A stretch of 64,000 nt of DNA, from assembly GCA_029882215.1 (NCBI GenBank), contig JAOULC010000005.1, positions 62,001 to 126,000 of the forward strand, given 5' to 3'. Under the pieces are notes generated by a model, which made no database searches, had not been told where the DNA came from, and saw only the letters and a program-made list of their open reading frames with translations. Shown in pieces: positions 48,258-57,589 of the stretch. The position numbers and the translations under genes are program-made. Numbering within the stretch: position 1 is the stretch's first letter; each line of letters starts with the position of its first letter. Source of the stretch: Gammaproteobacteria bacterium (lineage in GTDB: Bacteria; Pseudomonadota; Gammaproteobacteria; SZUA-229).

Positions 48258-48282
48258 AAAAAAAGCCGCTTTACAGCGGCTT
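48258..48282 (-). terminator. Rho-independent terminator of tRNA-Glu
   Basis: On the minus strand AAGCCGCT and AGCGGCTT (arms 48275-48282 and 48263-48270) enclose a 4-base loop and run into seven T residues. It lies just past the CCA end of the tRNA, so the tRNA is a single-gene transcript. Confidence 0.92.
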
Positions 48283-48294
48283 CTTAAGTTGTAA

Positions 48295-48370
48295 TGGCGT
48301 CCCCAAGGGGAGTCGAACCCCTGTTGCCGAGATGAAAACCCGGTGTCCTAGGCCTCTAGACGATGGGGAC
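48295..48370 (-). tRNA. tRNA-Glu (anticodon TTC)
   Basis: 76 bases including an encoded CCA (48295-48297). The acceptor stem GTCCCCA/TGGGGAC, the D arm with GTCTAGAGGCCTAGGAC, the anticodon loop TTTTCAT with anticodon TTC in a CCGGG/CTCGG stem, and the T arm with GGTTCGA are all intact. The sequence is close to enterobacterial tRNA-Glu. It has its own promoter and terminator. The next gene upstream is glnS, also a glutamate/glutamine-decoding function, but the two are separately transcribed. Confidence 0.97.
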
Positions 48371-48428
48371 GCAGCCTTATGAGAACGATTCACTTCGAGA
48401 AGTGGGCCTCTCGTTCAAAGGAGGCGCA

Positions 48429-48457
48429 ATAATACGGAATCGTTCAGATCTTGTCTA
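48429..48457 (-). promoter_or_regulatory. Sigma-70 promoter of tRNA-Glu
   Basis: On the minus strand, TAGACA (48452-48457) and TATTAT (48429-48434) are 17 bases apart, followed by a GC-rich stretch (GCGCCTCC) at the expected start site. The GC-rich discriminator is typical of stringently controlled stable-RNA promoters. The leader to the tRNA is about 50 bases. Confidence 0.75.
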
Positions 48458-48657
48458 GGCCTTTTTCGCATTTTTTTATAAAAATTAGGTAATTCTTATA
48501 TTCAATAAGCGAGCCTGCTGTCATTTGGTTAATTCTTGTTCATTTTTAGAAAAAAAGCAGTGGGCAGAAAATTTTGAATTTTGTAAATCCCATGTCAACC
48601 ACACACTTACGTCTTTTGCTGCAAACTGAGCACTGTAAACTCAGCTACACCCTTTCT

Positions 48658-50361
48658 TCATCCTTCACTCATTTCCTCTTCGATTTTCTCCCATGAGTCT
48701 CGCAGCGTCACCGTTCGGTTATAGACGATTTTGTCTGAGCTGGCGCTATCTAGGCAAAAATAACCCTCTCTCTCAAACTGGAAGCGCTCGCCCGGTGCGG
48801 CATCTGCTAACGCAGGCTCGATATAGCAGCGGCTGAGAATCTGTAATGAGTCCGGGTTTAAACGCTGATGATAATCCACACCGTCTTTAGAGCTGTCGGG
48901 TACCGGGTGGTTAAACAGGCGATCATAAAGCCGTATTTCGGCCTCCAGCGCATATTGAGCTGAAACCCAGTGGATGACGCCCTTAACCTTCCGACCTTCT
49001 GGATTCTTACCCAGCGTGTTTTCATCATAATGACAGCGTAATTCAATGATTTCACCCTGCGCATCTTTAATGACCTCGTCACAGCGAATCACATAGCCAT
49101 AACGCAGTCGCACTTCTTTGCCTAATACCAGTCGTTTGAATTTTTTATTGGCTTCTTCGCGGAAATCATCACGGTCGATATAAACTTCACGGCTGAAGGC
49201 TACACTACGACTGCCCATTGCTTCATTTTGCGGGTGATTGGCCGCCGATAACTGTTCGACTTTATCTTCCGGGTAGTTTTCTATCACCACTTTCAGCGGG
49301 TTTAACACCGCCATACGACGCGGGGCATTGGTATTTAAATCATCGCGAATCGCGCTTTCAAGCATACCCATTTCAACACTGTTATCAGATTTGGTCACAC
49401 CAATGCGTTCACAAAACTCAACAATGGATGCCGCGGTATAACCACGTCGGCGTAAACCGGCAATAGTGGGTAAACGCGGGTCATCCCAGCCATCAACATG
49501 GCCTTCATCGACCAGCTCGGTTAATTTACGTTTGCTCATCACAGTAAACTGCAGGTTTAAACGCGAAAATTCGATCTGCTGGGGATGACAGTCAATCGAT
49601 ATATTATCTAATACCCAGTCATATAATGGCCGGTGGTCAGCAAATTCCAGTGTGCACAGTGAGTGTGTAATGCCTTCAAGTGCGTCTGAAATTGGGTGGG
49701 TGAAGTCATACATTGGGTAAATACACCATTCCTCACCGGTCTGATGATGCACCACGCCGTGGCGAATGCGATATAGCGTCGGGTCGCGCATATTCATATT
49801 GGGCGCTGCCATGTCAATTTTGGCTCGTAAAACGCGGCTGCCATCGACAAACTCACTGGCTCGCATGCGCTTAAACAGGTCCCGATTTTCTTCTACGCTA
49901 CGATCGCGATAAGGGCTGTTCTTACCAGGCTCTTTTAAGGTACCACGGTATTCTCGGGTCTGCTCGGCGCTTAAATCACAGACATAAGCCAGTCCCTTGT
50001 CAATCAGCTCCAGTGCGTACTGATAGAGCTGTTCAAAGTAATCTGAAGCGTAGAAAAGCCGCTCTTCCCAGTCAAAACCCAGCCACTTCACGTCCTCCTG
50101 AATTGCATGGATATAATCCTGCTTCTCTTTACTGGGATTGGTGTCATCAAATCGCAGGTTACAAAGCCCCTGATAATCTCTGGCGACGCCAAAGTTCAGG
50201 CATATCGATTTAGCATGTCCGATATGTAAAAAACCATTAGGTTCGGGCGGAAAACGCGTATGCACCTTGCCAGCGTTCTTATTGGCAGCAAGATCATCAT
50301 CGATAATATGACGAATAAAATTAGAGGGCTTATTAGCTGAATCGGAACCGTCGAGGCTCAT
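48658..50361 (-). CDS. glnS: Glutaminyl-tRNA synthetase
   Basis: 567 residues, normal for bacterial GlnRS. It charges tRNA-Gln with glutamine. The class I site [16 protein letters not shown] (about residues 37-52), RFDDTNP, the second motif MSKRK (KMSKS equivalent) and the C-terminal beta-barrel anticodon-binding domains ([14 protein letters not shown]) are present. GlnS in a proteobacterial context favours Gammaproteobacteria. It is divergent from the HEPN/MNT pair with a short spacer. Confidence 0.97.
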   Translation of the reverse strand: MSLDGSDSANKPSNFIRHIIDDDLAANKNAGKVHTRFPPEPNGFLHIGHAKSICLNFGVARDYQGLCNLRFDDTNPSKEKQDYIHAIQEDVKWLGFDWEERLFYASDYFEQLYQYALELIDKGLAYVCDLSAEQTREYRGTLKEPGKNSPYRDRSVEENRDLFKRMRASEFVDGSRVLRAKIDMAAPNMNMRDPTLYRIRHGVVHHQTGEEWCIYPMYDFTHPISDALEGITHSLCTLEFADHRPLYDWVLDNISIDCHPQQIEFSRLNLQFTVMSKRKLTELVDEGHVDGWDDPRLPTIAGLRRRGYTAASIVEFCERIGVTKSDNSVEMGMLESAIRDDLNTNAPRRMAVLNPLKVVIENYPEDKVEQLSAANHPQNEAMGSRSVAFSREVYIDRDDFREEANKKFKRLVLGKEVRLRYGYVIRCDEVIKDAQGEIIELRCHYDENTLGKNPEGRKVKGVIHWVSAQYALEAEIRLYDRLFNHPVPDSSKDGVDYHQRLNPDSLQILSRCYIEPALADAAPGERFQFEREGYFCLDSASSDKIVYNRTVTLRDSWEKIEEEMSEG

Positions 50362-50466
50362 AGATAAAACCTGTAAATATTTAAAAAAAGCTATTTTACA
50401 TGAAAATAAGGCAAGTGATTAGTTTAAAACTAATCCTCCTCCTCTCCCTAAACATATCTCAATGTA

Positions 50467-50485
50467 AGGTGCATAATATGCACCT
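50467..50485. promoter_or_regulatory. Palindrome upstream of the HEPN/MNT pair (possible operator)
   Basis: AGGTGCAT and ATGCACCT form a perfect 8-bp inverted repeat around AAT. It lies 34 bases before the HEPN start. A CATAAT hexamer in its middle could be a -10 element, which would fit autoregulation of a toxin-antitoxin operon. Function is inferred from position. Confidence 0.45.
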
Positions 50486-50519
50486 ATATCAACAATTAAA
50501 TAAATCCAAGTTATTAAAT

Positions 50520-50943
50520 ATGAGCACAATCAACACAGACCATCTCTCTCGCTGTTTGCGGACACTAGAAAATGCATTCATTCAGTTAGAAAAAAGTGAA
50601 AGAGATAGCATCGACTACGATATTTTTTCGATATGCGGCAGTAAAAGGCTTTGAGATTTCCCTAGAAACAGCAGGAAAGCTCCTAAGAAAGGCCATCAAA
50701 CCGTATTTTGCAACTTCAAAAGAAGTGGATAGACTAATCTTCAAAGACGTTTTCCGCTATGCCGGCAAACATGATCTCCTTACTACTGGGGAAATAGAAC
50801 GCTGGTTTGAATATCGTGGTAACCATAACAATACAGCTCACGATTACGGCAAAGACTTTGCTGAAAAAACATTAGTATTATTAGCCAGATTTATTGAAGA
50901 TACCAAACAGTTAATTAAAGTGATCAATAATGCCAAGTCTTGA
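50520..50943 (+). pseudogene. HEPN toxin-like protein (HI0074 family), frameshifted
   Basis: The first frame starts at ATG 50520 and reads MSTINTDHLSRCLRTLENAF to YDIF, then hits a T6 run (50623-50628). A +1 shift there restores FRYAAVKGFEISLETAGKLL and continues to the stop at 50943. Joined, the protein is about 140 residues and has the nucleotidyltransferase substrate-binding/HEPN pattern with RGNHNNTAHDYG, the RX4-6H RNase motif. As read, the toxin is split; the cause may be mutation, sequencing error or slippage in the T run. The second part could also start at a GTG (50596), but no ribosome site is seen. The MNT gene overlaps by 14 bases. Confidence 0.78.
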
Positions 50944-51229
50944 TCTGCCACCCAAATACCAAAAAGAACTGGTTAAATTAATTAAAGAATATATGCCAGA
51001 CTCAAACGTATGGGCATATGGCAGTAGAATTACACCCAGCCACCATGACACAAGTGACCTGGACATTGTAATTCAGCAAAAAAAACACTCTATCGACAAA
51101 CTGGTTGATTTAAAAGATGCTATAAAAAACAGCAACATTCCGATTCTTGTGGATGTAATGGACTGGGACTTAATTCCAGAATCATTTAAAGAAGAAATCC
51201 AAAAAAAGCACATAAGCATTTACCCTTAG
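50930..51229 (+). CDS. MNT-type nucleotidyltransferase antitoxin
   Basis: 99 residues. The minimal nucleotidyltransferase motif is clear: WAYGSRITPSHHDTSDLDIV, with GSR, then the two metal Asp in SDLDI (about residues 41-45), and a third acidic position in VDVMDWD. In HEPN/MNT pairs this protein neutralises the HEPN RNase, in studied cases by AMPylating it. It overlaps the HEPN gene by 14 bases, so the two are one operon. The gene is intact although its partner is frameshifted. Confidence 0.88.
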   Translation: MPSLDLPPKYQKELVKLIKEYMPDSNVWAYGSRITPSHHDTSDLDIVIQQKKHSIDKLVDLKDAIKNSNIPILVDVMDWDLIPESFKEEIQKKHISIYP

Positions 51230-51403
51230 CACCACCACAATTTAAGTCTCTGGATCCCGAATAACCACGGCGAGAATGACTTCTAACTTCAAAACCATTT
51301 GCAGCAGACCAAAGGTTTTGATAGAGTATTTTCGTGGTTTTATATGACCACTCACATAAGCAATGACGCTACCACATGTGACTAAACTGATAAGGACATC
51401 AAC

Positions 51404-52144
51404 ATGAAGATATCTGATCCTCGGGTGCTTACTCGACTTTTAAAAACTTACCGCCACTCCATTCTCAGCATCGCCCTATTCACAAGCTCCGGCCTCAGCC
51501 ATGCGCTGGTTATCAGCGACTTATACCTCTCTGAAATCATGGCTAACCCGCAAGCCGTTAGCGACAGCAACGGTGAATGGTTTGAACTATATAACCCCAC
51601 TGCAGAGGCCTTCAGCTTTAATGGCCTGATTCTGTCGGACAACGGTTCTGACTATCATCTTATCGACACCAGCGATGCATTAACTATCCAGCCAGGCGAT
51701 TATTTTGTTTTTGGCAGAAATGGCGACAGCAACAGTAACGGTGGCTATAACCCGGATTATGTTTACGACCACTTTTTGTTAGCCAATGGTGACGATGAAA
51801 TCATCTTAAGCGACCTGCTGGGAAACAGCCTGCAAATCAGTTATGAAGCCGGTTTTGTCAGCAGCGGCCAGAGCATGGAATTGACTGACCCGCAGATGCT
51901 GATATCCGATTATCAACTGAGCACAGTCTTTAGCTATGGTGCCGGTGACTTTGGCTCACCCGGCACAGCCGGCAGCACGCAGTTGCCTGCTAGCGCTGTT
52001 GCCGAGCCGTCAAGCATTTATCTGCTGATCATCGCTTTGGGGGGTTATTATCTGCTAGCCAGAAACAAAGCTTTTTGCGGCAATAGAATCGACCTCAATC
52101 AATTTGGCAAAAAGTTATTGAGTACAAAACAACTGGCAAGTTAG
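51404..52144 (+). CDS. Lamin-tail-domain protein with PEP-CTERM-like sorting signal
   Basis: 246 residues; AAGGA lies seven bases before the ATG. A signal peptide (hydrophobic about 18-31, likely cut after SHA) leads to a lamin-tail domain: YLSEIMANPQ, GEWFELYNPT, GLILSD and QPGDYFVFG. Near the end VAEPSS (199-204) is followed by a hydrophobic helix (205-219) and RNK, the layout of a PEP-CTERM signal for exosortase. Unusually, about 24 more residues follow the basic cluster. No exosortase lies in the window. The protein is probably exported and processed, then released or bound to EPS. Confidence 0.78.
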   Translation: MKISDPRVLTRLLKTYRHSILSIALFTSSGLSHALVISDLYLSEIMANPQAVSDSNGEWFELYNPTAEAFSFNGLILSDNGSDYHLIDTSDALTIQPGDYFVFGRNGDSNSNGGYNPDYVYDHFLLANGDDEIILSDLLGNSLQISYEAGFVSSGQSMELTDPQMLISDYQLSTVFSYGAGDFGSPGTAGSTQLPASAVAEPSSIYLLIIALGGYYLLARNKAFCGNRIDLNQFGKKLLSTKQLAS

Positions 52145-52163
52145 CCAAGCAAAACTTTCTGCG

Positions 52164-52195
52164 CATCATTCTCGCCAGCGATGGCCAGAGTGATG
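52164..52195. terminator. Imperfect hairpin between convergent genes
   Basis: CATCATTCTCGCC (52164-52176) pairs with GGCCAGAGTGATG (52183-52195) with two imperfect positions around a 6-base loop, in the 78-base convergent junction of the lamin-tail gene and manC. AGCAAAAC and GTTTTGCT flank it farther out. Probably a bidirectional terminator. Confidence 0.45.
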
Positions 52196-52222
52196 TCCTG
52201 ACTCTACAATGTTTTGCTCAGC

Positions 52223-53632
52223 TCAGTAACGCCCATAGCTATCATCAAAGCGCACAATATCATCCTCACCCAGATAACTGCCTGACTGCACCTCGATCAT
52301 TTCCAGTGGTAACACACCGGGATTTTCCAGCCGGTGTTTAACACCCATCGGGATGTAGCTCGACTGATTTTCAGTGATGAAAAAAACCTCATCACCGCGA
52401 CTGACTTTTGCCGTGCCTTTGACCACAATCCAGTGCTCAGCACGGTGATGATGTATTTGTAATGACAACGCAGCACCCGGCTTAACAACAATGCGCTTGA
52501 CCTGAAAACGCTCACCCTGATCAATACAGTCATAACTACCCCAGGGCCTCTCTGCCTGACGATGAACTGTCGCTTCAGGGCGAGCTGCCTCAGTTAATCT
52601 ATCCACGATCTGTTTTACATCCTGCACCCGGTCTTTTGATGACACCATAATCGCGTCAGCGGTTTCAATAATCACCAGATTATCTACCCCGACAGCCGTC
52701 AGCAGTTTACTGCTGGCATGACAGTAACAATCGCGGACATCGTGCAGAGTCACATCACCGATAATCGCATTACCGGCCGGATCTTTTTCACTGATCTCCC
52801 ATAAGGCCGACCATGAACCCAGATCACTCCATTGTGCATCCAAAGGCACAACAACAGCATCGCGGGTATTTTCCATCACCGCATAGTCAACCGACTCTGC
52901 AGCGCAGCGCGAAAAAACCGACTCATCGAGTCGCAAAAAATCAGTGCCGGTCGTCATCGTTTCAACCGCCGCTTCACAGATGGCATATAGATCCGGGCGC
53001 TGAGCCTTAAGCGCAGCCAGATAGCACTGCGCCTTAAACATAAACATGCCGCTGTTCCATAAATAATCAGCGCTTATCAAATAAGCCTCAGCCGTCTCTA
53101 AATCAGGTTTTTCAACAAATGCCTCCACCGCAAAACCCAGGTCCGCAAGTCGATTACCTTTTTTAATATAGCCGTAGCCGGTTTCCGCTTTATCGGCGAC
53201 AACACCAAAGGTCACCAGCTTATCATCTCGCGCCAGTACTTCAGCCTGCGCTATTGCTGCATGAAAAGCCTCTGTATTTTTAATCAGATGATCTGCAGGC
53301 AACACCAGCAACAGCGCATCATCGTCATTTTTTAACGCATGAAAAGCGGCCACAGCAATCGCTGGTGCGGTGTTTTTGGCGACAGGCTCTAAAATAATAT
53401 CAGCATCGCTGACGGATAATTCGCGTAACTGTTCCGCAACGATAAACCGGTGTTCGTGATGACAGACAACCAGAGCTGGCCGGCTATCCAGATCGTCAAG
53501 CCGCATTAAAGTTTGTTGTAATAATGTGCGCTCACCGTCCAGTGCCAAAAACTGTTTGGGATAATGCTGACGAGAAAGAGGCCACAGACGGGTACCGGCC
53601 CCGCCACAAAGAACAACGGGCAGCATAGACAT
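52223..53632 (-). CDS. manC: Mannose-1-phosphate guanylyltransferase / mannose-6-phosphate isomerase
   Basis: 469 residues, bifunctional type. The N-terminal nucleotidyltransferase has LCGGAGTRLWPLSRQHYPKQF-like start (residues 8-28), LPADHLI and FVEKPD; the C-terminal cupin has RPWGSYDCID, KRIVVKPGAALSLQ and HHHRAEHWIVV. It makes GDP-mannose from fructose-6-phosphate via mannose-6-phosphate. It is transcribed with or after the dehydratase at 53797. GDP-mannose would feed the mannosyl or fucosyl/rhamnosyl sugars of this second locus; no GDP-mannose dehydratase is seen here. Confidence 0.95.
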   Translation of the reverse strand: MSMLPVVLCGGAGTRLWPLSRQHYPKQFLALDGERTLLQQTLMRLDDLDSRPALVVCHHEHRFIVAEQLRELSVSDADIILEPVAKNTAPAIAVAAFHALKNDDDALLLVLPADHLIKNTEAFHAAIAQAEVLARDDKLVTFGVVADKAETGYGYIKKGNRLADLGFAVEAFVEKPDLETAEAYLISADYLWNSGMFMFKAQCYLAALKAQRPDLYAICEAAVETMTTGTDFLRLDESVFSRCAAESVDYAVMENTRDAVVVPLDAQWSDLGSWSALWEISEKDPAGNAIIGDVTLHDVRDCYCHASSKLLTAVGVDNLVIIETADAIMVSSKDRVQDVKQIVDRLTEAARPEATVHRQAERPWGSYDCIDQGERFQVKRIVVKPGAALSLQIHHHRAEHWIVVKGTAKVSRGDEVFFITENQSSYIPMGVKHRLENPGVLPLEMIEVQSGSYLGEDDIVRFDDSYGRY

Positions 53633-53796
53633 TCCTGTAAAAAATAAGACGGAGTCGGTTTGACTCTGCCAAAAAAGTTAGCCGCTACTCATTAAAAAGC
53701 AGCGCCAGCAGACACACCAGATATACCTTCGTTTTGATTGATTAAGCTCTGCCAGCAATAAAACAGCCTGCGATTAACAATAGTGAACTTCAGCCA

Positions 53797-55719
53797 TTAA
53801 TGCAGCTGCTTGTCATTATCAGCAGACGATAAAATATTTTTAGCCGATGAAGAGCTAGCGGGCCGATTCAATGCGTGCTTTTCTGGCCGATAACCCGCAA
53901 CCGCCTGCTCTAATAACTGGATAATCCTTCGCGTATCAAACTGACTGAGAGCCTGCTCAAAATCACTTTTGTAGGCCAGTAACTGTTGCCATGATAGTTT
54001 TTCTTCCGCCGCTCTCATAATTTTTGGGTGCTCGGTACCGGTAACATTATTACCAATCAGTAGTTCTTCAAACATTTTTTCACCGGGACGCAGGCCGGTG
54101 TATTCAATCGAAATATCGCCTTCTGTTGTCTCATCGCTAAGCTCAAGACCGTTTAAGTGGATCATACTGCGCGCAAGATCATCAATTTTAATAGCCTCGC
54201 CCATATCCAAAACAAACACATCACCACCTTTGGCCAGCGCACCGGCTTGTATTACCAACTGAGCCGCTTCTGGTATCGTCATAAAGTAGCGCGTGATTTC
54301 CGGGTGAGTCACCGTTACCGGTCCACCTGTTTTTATTTGCTGCCTGAACAACGGAATCACCGATCCCGACGAGTCCAGCACATTGCCAAACCGAACCATA
54401 GTAAAGCAAGTGCCTTCACTGTGTTCTGCCATGCCCTGCAGCACCAGCTCTGCCATCCGTTTGCTAGCGCCCATTACATTGGTGGGGCGAACGGCTTTAT
54501 CGGTGGAGATCAGGACAAAGGTTTCGACACCAGTCGCTTTCGCTGCCTCGGCAGTACGCCAGGTACCAAAGACATTATTGCGCAATCCTTCAAGCGGGTT
54601 TTGCTCTACCAGTGGCACGTGCTTATATGCCGCAGCGTGATAAAGCGTGTGCACAGCAGTACTGTTTAATACCGCTTTAAGCCGTTCAGAATTTGTCACT
54701 GAGCCTAATACCGGTATGATTTCAATAGCGCTATGCTGATCGACAAATTCCTGCATAAGCGTATAAAGTGCAAACTCATTTTGCTCAAACAGGATCAGTT
54801 TAGCCGGTCCAAACTTCACAATTTGCCGACACAGTTCAGAACCTATTGAACCCCCTGCTCCTGTCACCATCACATTCTTGCCACGTATGCAGCGCTCTAT
54901 CAGCTCAGGCACAGGCGGCACATCAACTCTGCCTAACACATCTGCCGCTTCAATTTCTCTGATATCGGTAAACTTAGCACTGCCAGAAACCAGATCAGCA
55001 ATACCCGGCAGCGTGCGCACATGCACCGGATAGCGCTTTAATTTTTCCAGAATTTGATGACGCCGCTGATGCGACAGTAACGGCATAGCCAGTAACACCT
55101 GCGACACGTCAAATTTGTCGATTAGTTTTGCCATTTCATCAAAGCGATAGACTTTAATACCGTGAATTTCACTGCCATGCATCTCCGGATTATCGTCAAT
55201 AAATACCACAGGCTCTAACTCCCAGCCGGTCTGCATGGCTTTGGCCAGCTCGGCACCGGCTGAACCGGCACCGTACACAGCTACTGGCAGTTTATTTTTT
55301 TTCCTGCTGGTATATGAGTGGATATATCCTCGATAAAACAGACGACTTCCCGCAATAAACAACACACTCAATAGCCAGAAAATAATAAACACCGAACGCG
55401 GCACTGTCTGGGCTTGTGTCATCACCACCAGCGCCAGTAATATCAAGGTAGTAATCGTCATGGCTTTAACAATCGTCAGCAATGCTTTGCTGCCAACATA
55501 ACGTAACACCGCGCGGTACAATCCCATGCGTACAAAAATCGGTACCGCTATAAATGGCGTCACAACAAATAACCACTCATTAGTAATAATTTGCGGCCAC
55601 CATTCGCCCAGTCGCAATGCAAAACCAGCCCACAAGGCAATCGGTAACGCAATAAAATCTATCGCCACCAACAACAATCTTTTAGTATTTCGTGAATAAC
55701 CACTCAATAATTTATACAT
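53797..55719 (-). CDS. Membrane-bound UDP-GlcNAc 4,6-dehydratase (PglF/WbpM/CapD family)
   Basis: 640 residues. Four membrane helices at the N-terminus, a first Rossmann domain (PVAVYGAGSAGAEL), then the catalytic domain with VMVTGAGGSIGSELCR (about 290-305), YHAAAYKHVPLVE, LISTDKAVRPTNVMGASKR (catalytic Lys in the ASK segment) and FVLDMGEAIKID. It should convert UDP-GlcNAc to the 4-keto-6-deoxy intermediate. The aminotransferase, acetyltransferase and priming transferase that follow in the pathway are encoded directly upstream, all in the same direction. Confidence 0.92.
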   Translation of the reverse strand: MYKLLSGYSRNTKRLLLVAIDFIALPIALWAGFALRLGEWWPQIITNEWLFVVTPFIAVPIFVRMGLYRAVLRYVGSKALLTIVKAMTITTLILLALVVMTQAQTVPRSVFIIFWLLSVLFIAGSRLFYRGYIHSYTSRKKNKLPVAVYGAGSAGAELAKAMQTGWELEPVVFIDDNPEMHGSEIHGIKVYRFDEMAKLIDKFDVSQVLLAMPLLSHQRRHQILEKLKRYPVHVRTLPGIADLVSGSAKFTDIREIEAADVLGRVDVPPVPELIERCIRGKNVMVTGAGGSIGSELCRQIVKFGPAKLILFEQNEFALYTLMQEFVDQHSAIEIIPVLGSVTNSERLKAVLNSTAVHTLYHAAAYKHVPLVEQNPLEGLRNNVFGTWRTAEAAKATGVETFVLISTDKAVRPTNVMGASKRMAELVLQGMAEHSEGTCFTMVRFGNVLDSSGSVIPLFRQQIKTGGPVTVTHPEITRYFMTIPEAAQLVIQAGALAKGGDVFVLDMGEAIKIDDLARSMIHLNGLELSDETTEGDISIEYTGLRPGEKMFEELLIGNNVTGTEHPKIMRAAEEKLSWQQLLAYKSDFEQALSQFDTRRIIQLLEQAVAGYRPEKHALNRPASSSSAKNILSSADNDKQLH

Positions 55720-55752
55720 GGCGAATACCTGTTTTAAAATTCTGTACCAATA

Positions 55753-56940
55753 TCAGTTTCCGCCTGCTTGCTGGCTTGCCTGTAACATTACCTGACTGAT
55801 CGCGGCCGTTGTTTGCTGCAGCTCTTCATCGGTCAGTGTTGGATGCACTAAAAACATGATACTGGTCTCACCTAACTTTTTCGCGGTGGGCAGACGTTGC
55901 TGAGGACGCCAGCCAGTGTCATCAAAAGCTTTTTCTAAATAAACCTCAGAACAGGAGCCCGTAAAACACGGTATACCCAGAGCAACAATTTCACTGACAA
56001 TTCGATCACGATCCCAGCCATTATTTAATTTCTCCGGTCGTACAAACAAATAACACTTATACGCAGCATGATCAACATGATCGGGTACAGCAGGGACACG
56101 CAAGGCGTCAAACTGACGCCCGCAATCCCAGATTTTTTTGGCGTTAGACTGTCGTTTTTCAGTCCAATGCGCTAGCTTTTGTAGCTGCAGTCGTCCAATC
56201 GCAGCCTGCATTTCGGTCATCCGATAATTACTGCCAAAAGAATCATGTAACCACCTGAAGCCTGGCGCATGTTCTTTTTCAAAAACAGCCTGCCATGATT
56301 TACCATGATCTTTATAAGACCACATCTTTGACCATAACCGCTGATCGCTTGTAGTCACCATGCCACCTTCACCACCGGTCGTCATAATTTTATCCTGACA
56401 AAAAGACCAGGCAGCGATATGCCCGATACTACCGACCGAGCGTCCTTTATATCTGGCACCATGCGCCTGCGCGCAATCTTCAATCACGTATAGATTTTTA
56501 TCCGCCGCCAGCGCCATGATAGGATCCATATCACAGGGCCAGCCCGCCAGATGAACACAAATAATGGCTTTGGTTTTATTTGATAATACAGAGGCTATAG
56601 ATTGTGCCGTAATGTTCTGACTATCGGCATCCACATCAGCAAAAACCGGTACTGCACCAACGCTGACTATTGAAGAAACCGATGCGATAAAAGTGCGCGA
56701 TGTAACCACCACCTCATCCCCTGCCTGCAGTCCTATTACTTTTAACGCTAACTCTAATGCCAGCGTTCCATTAGCCAGTGCTATCGCGTACTCAGTATCA
56801 GCCCAGGCAGCAAACTCAGTTTCAAAATCACGGCACTCAGAACCCGTCCAATAGTTCACTTTATTAGACAGTAATACTTTAGAAACGGTATCGGCTTCTT
56901 CTTGTGTGTAAGAAGGCCAGCTCGAGAAAGGACTCTTCAA
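55753..56940 (-). CDS. DegT/DnrJ/EryC1/StrS aminotransferase (PglE-like)
   Basis: 395 residues, PLP-dependent sugar aminotransferase. ALANGTLALELAL, EVVVTSRTFIAS, IEDCAQAHGA and the lysine segment SFCQDKIMTTGGEGGM (PLP Lys) are all present. With the dehydratase at 53797 it should add an amino group at C4 of the 4-keto sugar. The gene spacing (25 bases to the acetyltransferase, 33 to the dehydratase) shows one operon. Substrate is inferred from the neighbours. Confidence 0.9.
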   Translation of the reverse strand: MKSPFSSWPSYTQEEADTVSKVLLSNKVNYWTGSECRDFETEFAAWADTEYAIALANGTLALELALKVIGLQAGDEVVVTSRTFIASVSSIVSVGAVPVFADVDADSQNITAQSIASVLSNKTKAIICVHLAGWPCDMDPIMALAADKNLYVIEDCAQAHGARYKGRSVGSIGHIAAWSFCQDKIMTTGGEGGMVTTSDQRLWSKMWSYKDHGKSWQAVFEKEHAPGFRWLHDSFGSNYRMTEMQAAIGRLQLQKLAHWTEKRQSNAKKIWDCGRQFDALRVPAVPDHVDHAAYKCYLFVRPEKLNNGWDRDRIVSEIVALGIPCFTGSCSEVYLEKAFDDTGWRPQQRLPTAKKLGETSIMFLVHPTLTDEELQQTTAAISQVMLQASQQAGGN

Positions 56941-56965
56941 TATTTTATCTCAATCATAATATATA

Positions 56966-57589
56966 TTATTCCACGGCCTGCTTGGCAGGAACACCAGTGA
57001 CGACAGTGTGAGCCTCAATATCATTAACTACCACGGCACCTGCACCAACAACCGTATGCTCGCCAATATTTACAAGCTGGCGAACACTTGATCCAATGCC
57101 AAGCCATGCACAATTACCGATAACAACTCCCCCTGCAATGTTTGCACCTGGGCTAACATGCACGCCATCACCTAATGAACAATCATGATCGATCGTTGCA
57201 CCTGTATTAATAATACAACTATTACCTAAAACAGCATCAACATTAATAACGGCTTTTGGCATCACAACACTACCGATACCCAACGTGACATAGCGACTCA
57301 TGACAGCTGATGGATGAATGATATTCACTAACTTCGCATCTTTACTGGCAAGTTCAGTCATTTTTTTAAGCCGGGTAGCGTTATCACCAATGGCAACAAT
57401 AACACCATCATATTGAGATAACTCATTCAGCAGTGTATCGGTATTACCGACCACAGCCCAAACACCATTAACCTTGTACTCCGGCCAGGCATCATCATAA
57501 AACACGATCTTTTCCCAGCCAGATACGGTAGCGCAGTCAGCAACCACTTTACCATGCCCACTTGCGCCAAGAACTGCCAGACGTTTCAT
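56966..57589 (-). CDS. Sugar O/N-acetyltransferase, PglD/NeuD-like
   Basis: I start at ATG 57589, which overlaps the stop of the priming transferase in a TGATG arrangement (a GTG at 57592 is also possible). About 207 residues. An N-terminal Rossmann part (RLAVLGASGHGKVVADCA, residues 3-20) binds the nucleotide-sugar; the C-terminal left-handed beta-helix has INTGATIDHDCSLGDGVHVSPG (catalytic His near the middle) and GVPAKQ at the end. This is the PglD layout, acetylating the C4 amine of UDP-4-amino-sugar with acetyl-CoA. Confidence 0.9.
   Translation of the reverse strand: MKRLAVLGASGHGKVVADCATVSGWEKIVFYDDAWPEYKVNGVWAVVGNTDTLLNELSQYDGVIVAIGDNATRLKKMTELASKDAKLVNIIHPSAVMSRYVTLGIGSVVMPKAVINVDAVLGNSCIINTGATIDHDCSLGDGVHVSPGANIAGGVVIGNCAWLGIGSSVRQLVNIGEHTVVGAGAVVVNDIEAHTVVTGVPAKQAVE

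Noticed and set aside
48624-48646. Weak hairpin downstream of glnS
   Set aside because: Only five pairs and no T run, so not called as a terminator.
51250-51290. Sequence resembling the end of a REP-like repeat (reverse strand GTCATTCTCGCC then CGGGATCCAG)
   Set aside because: The inverted arms are poorly matched and I see no second copy in the window.
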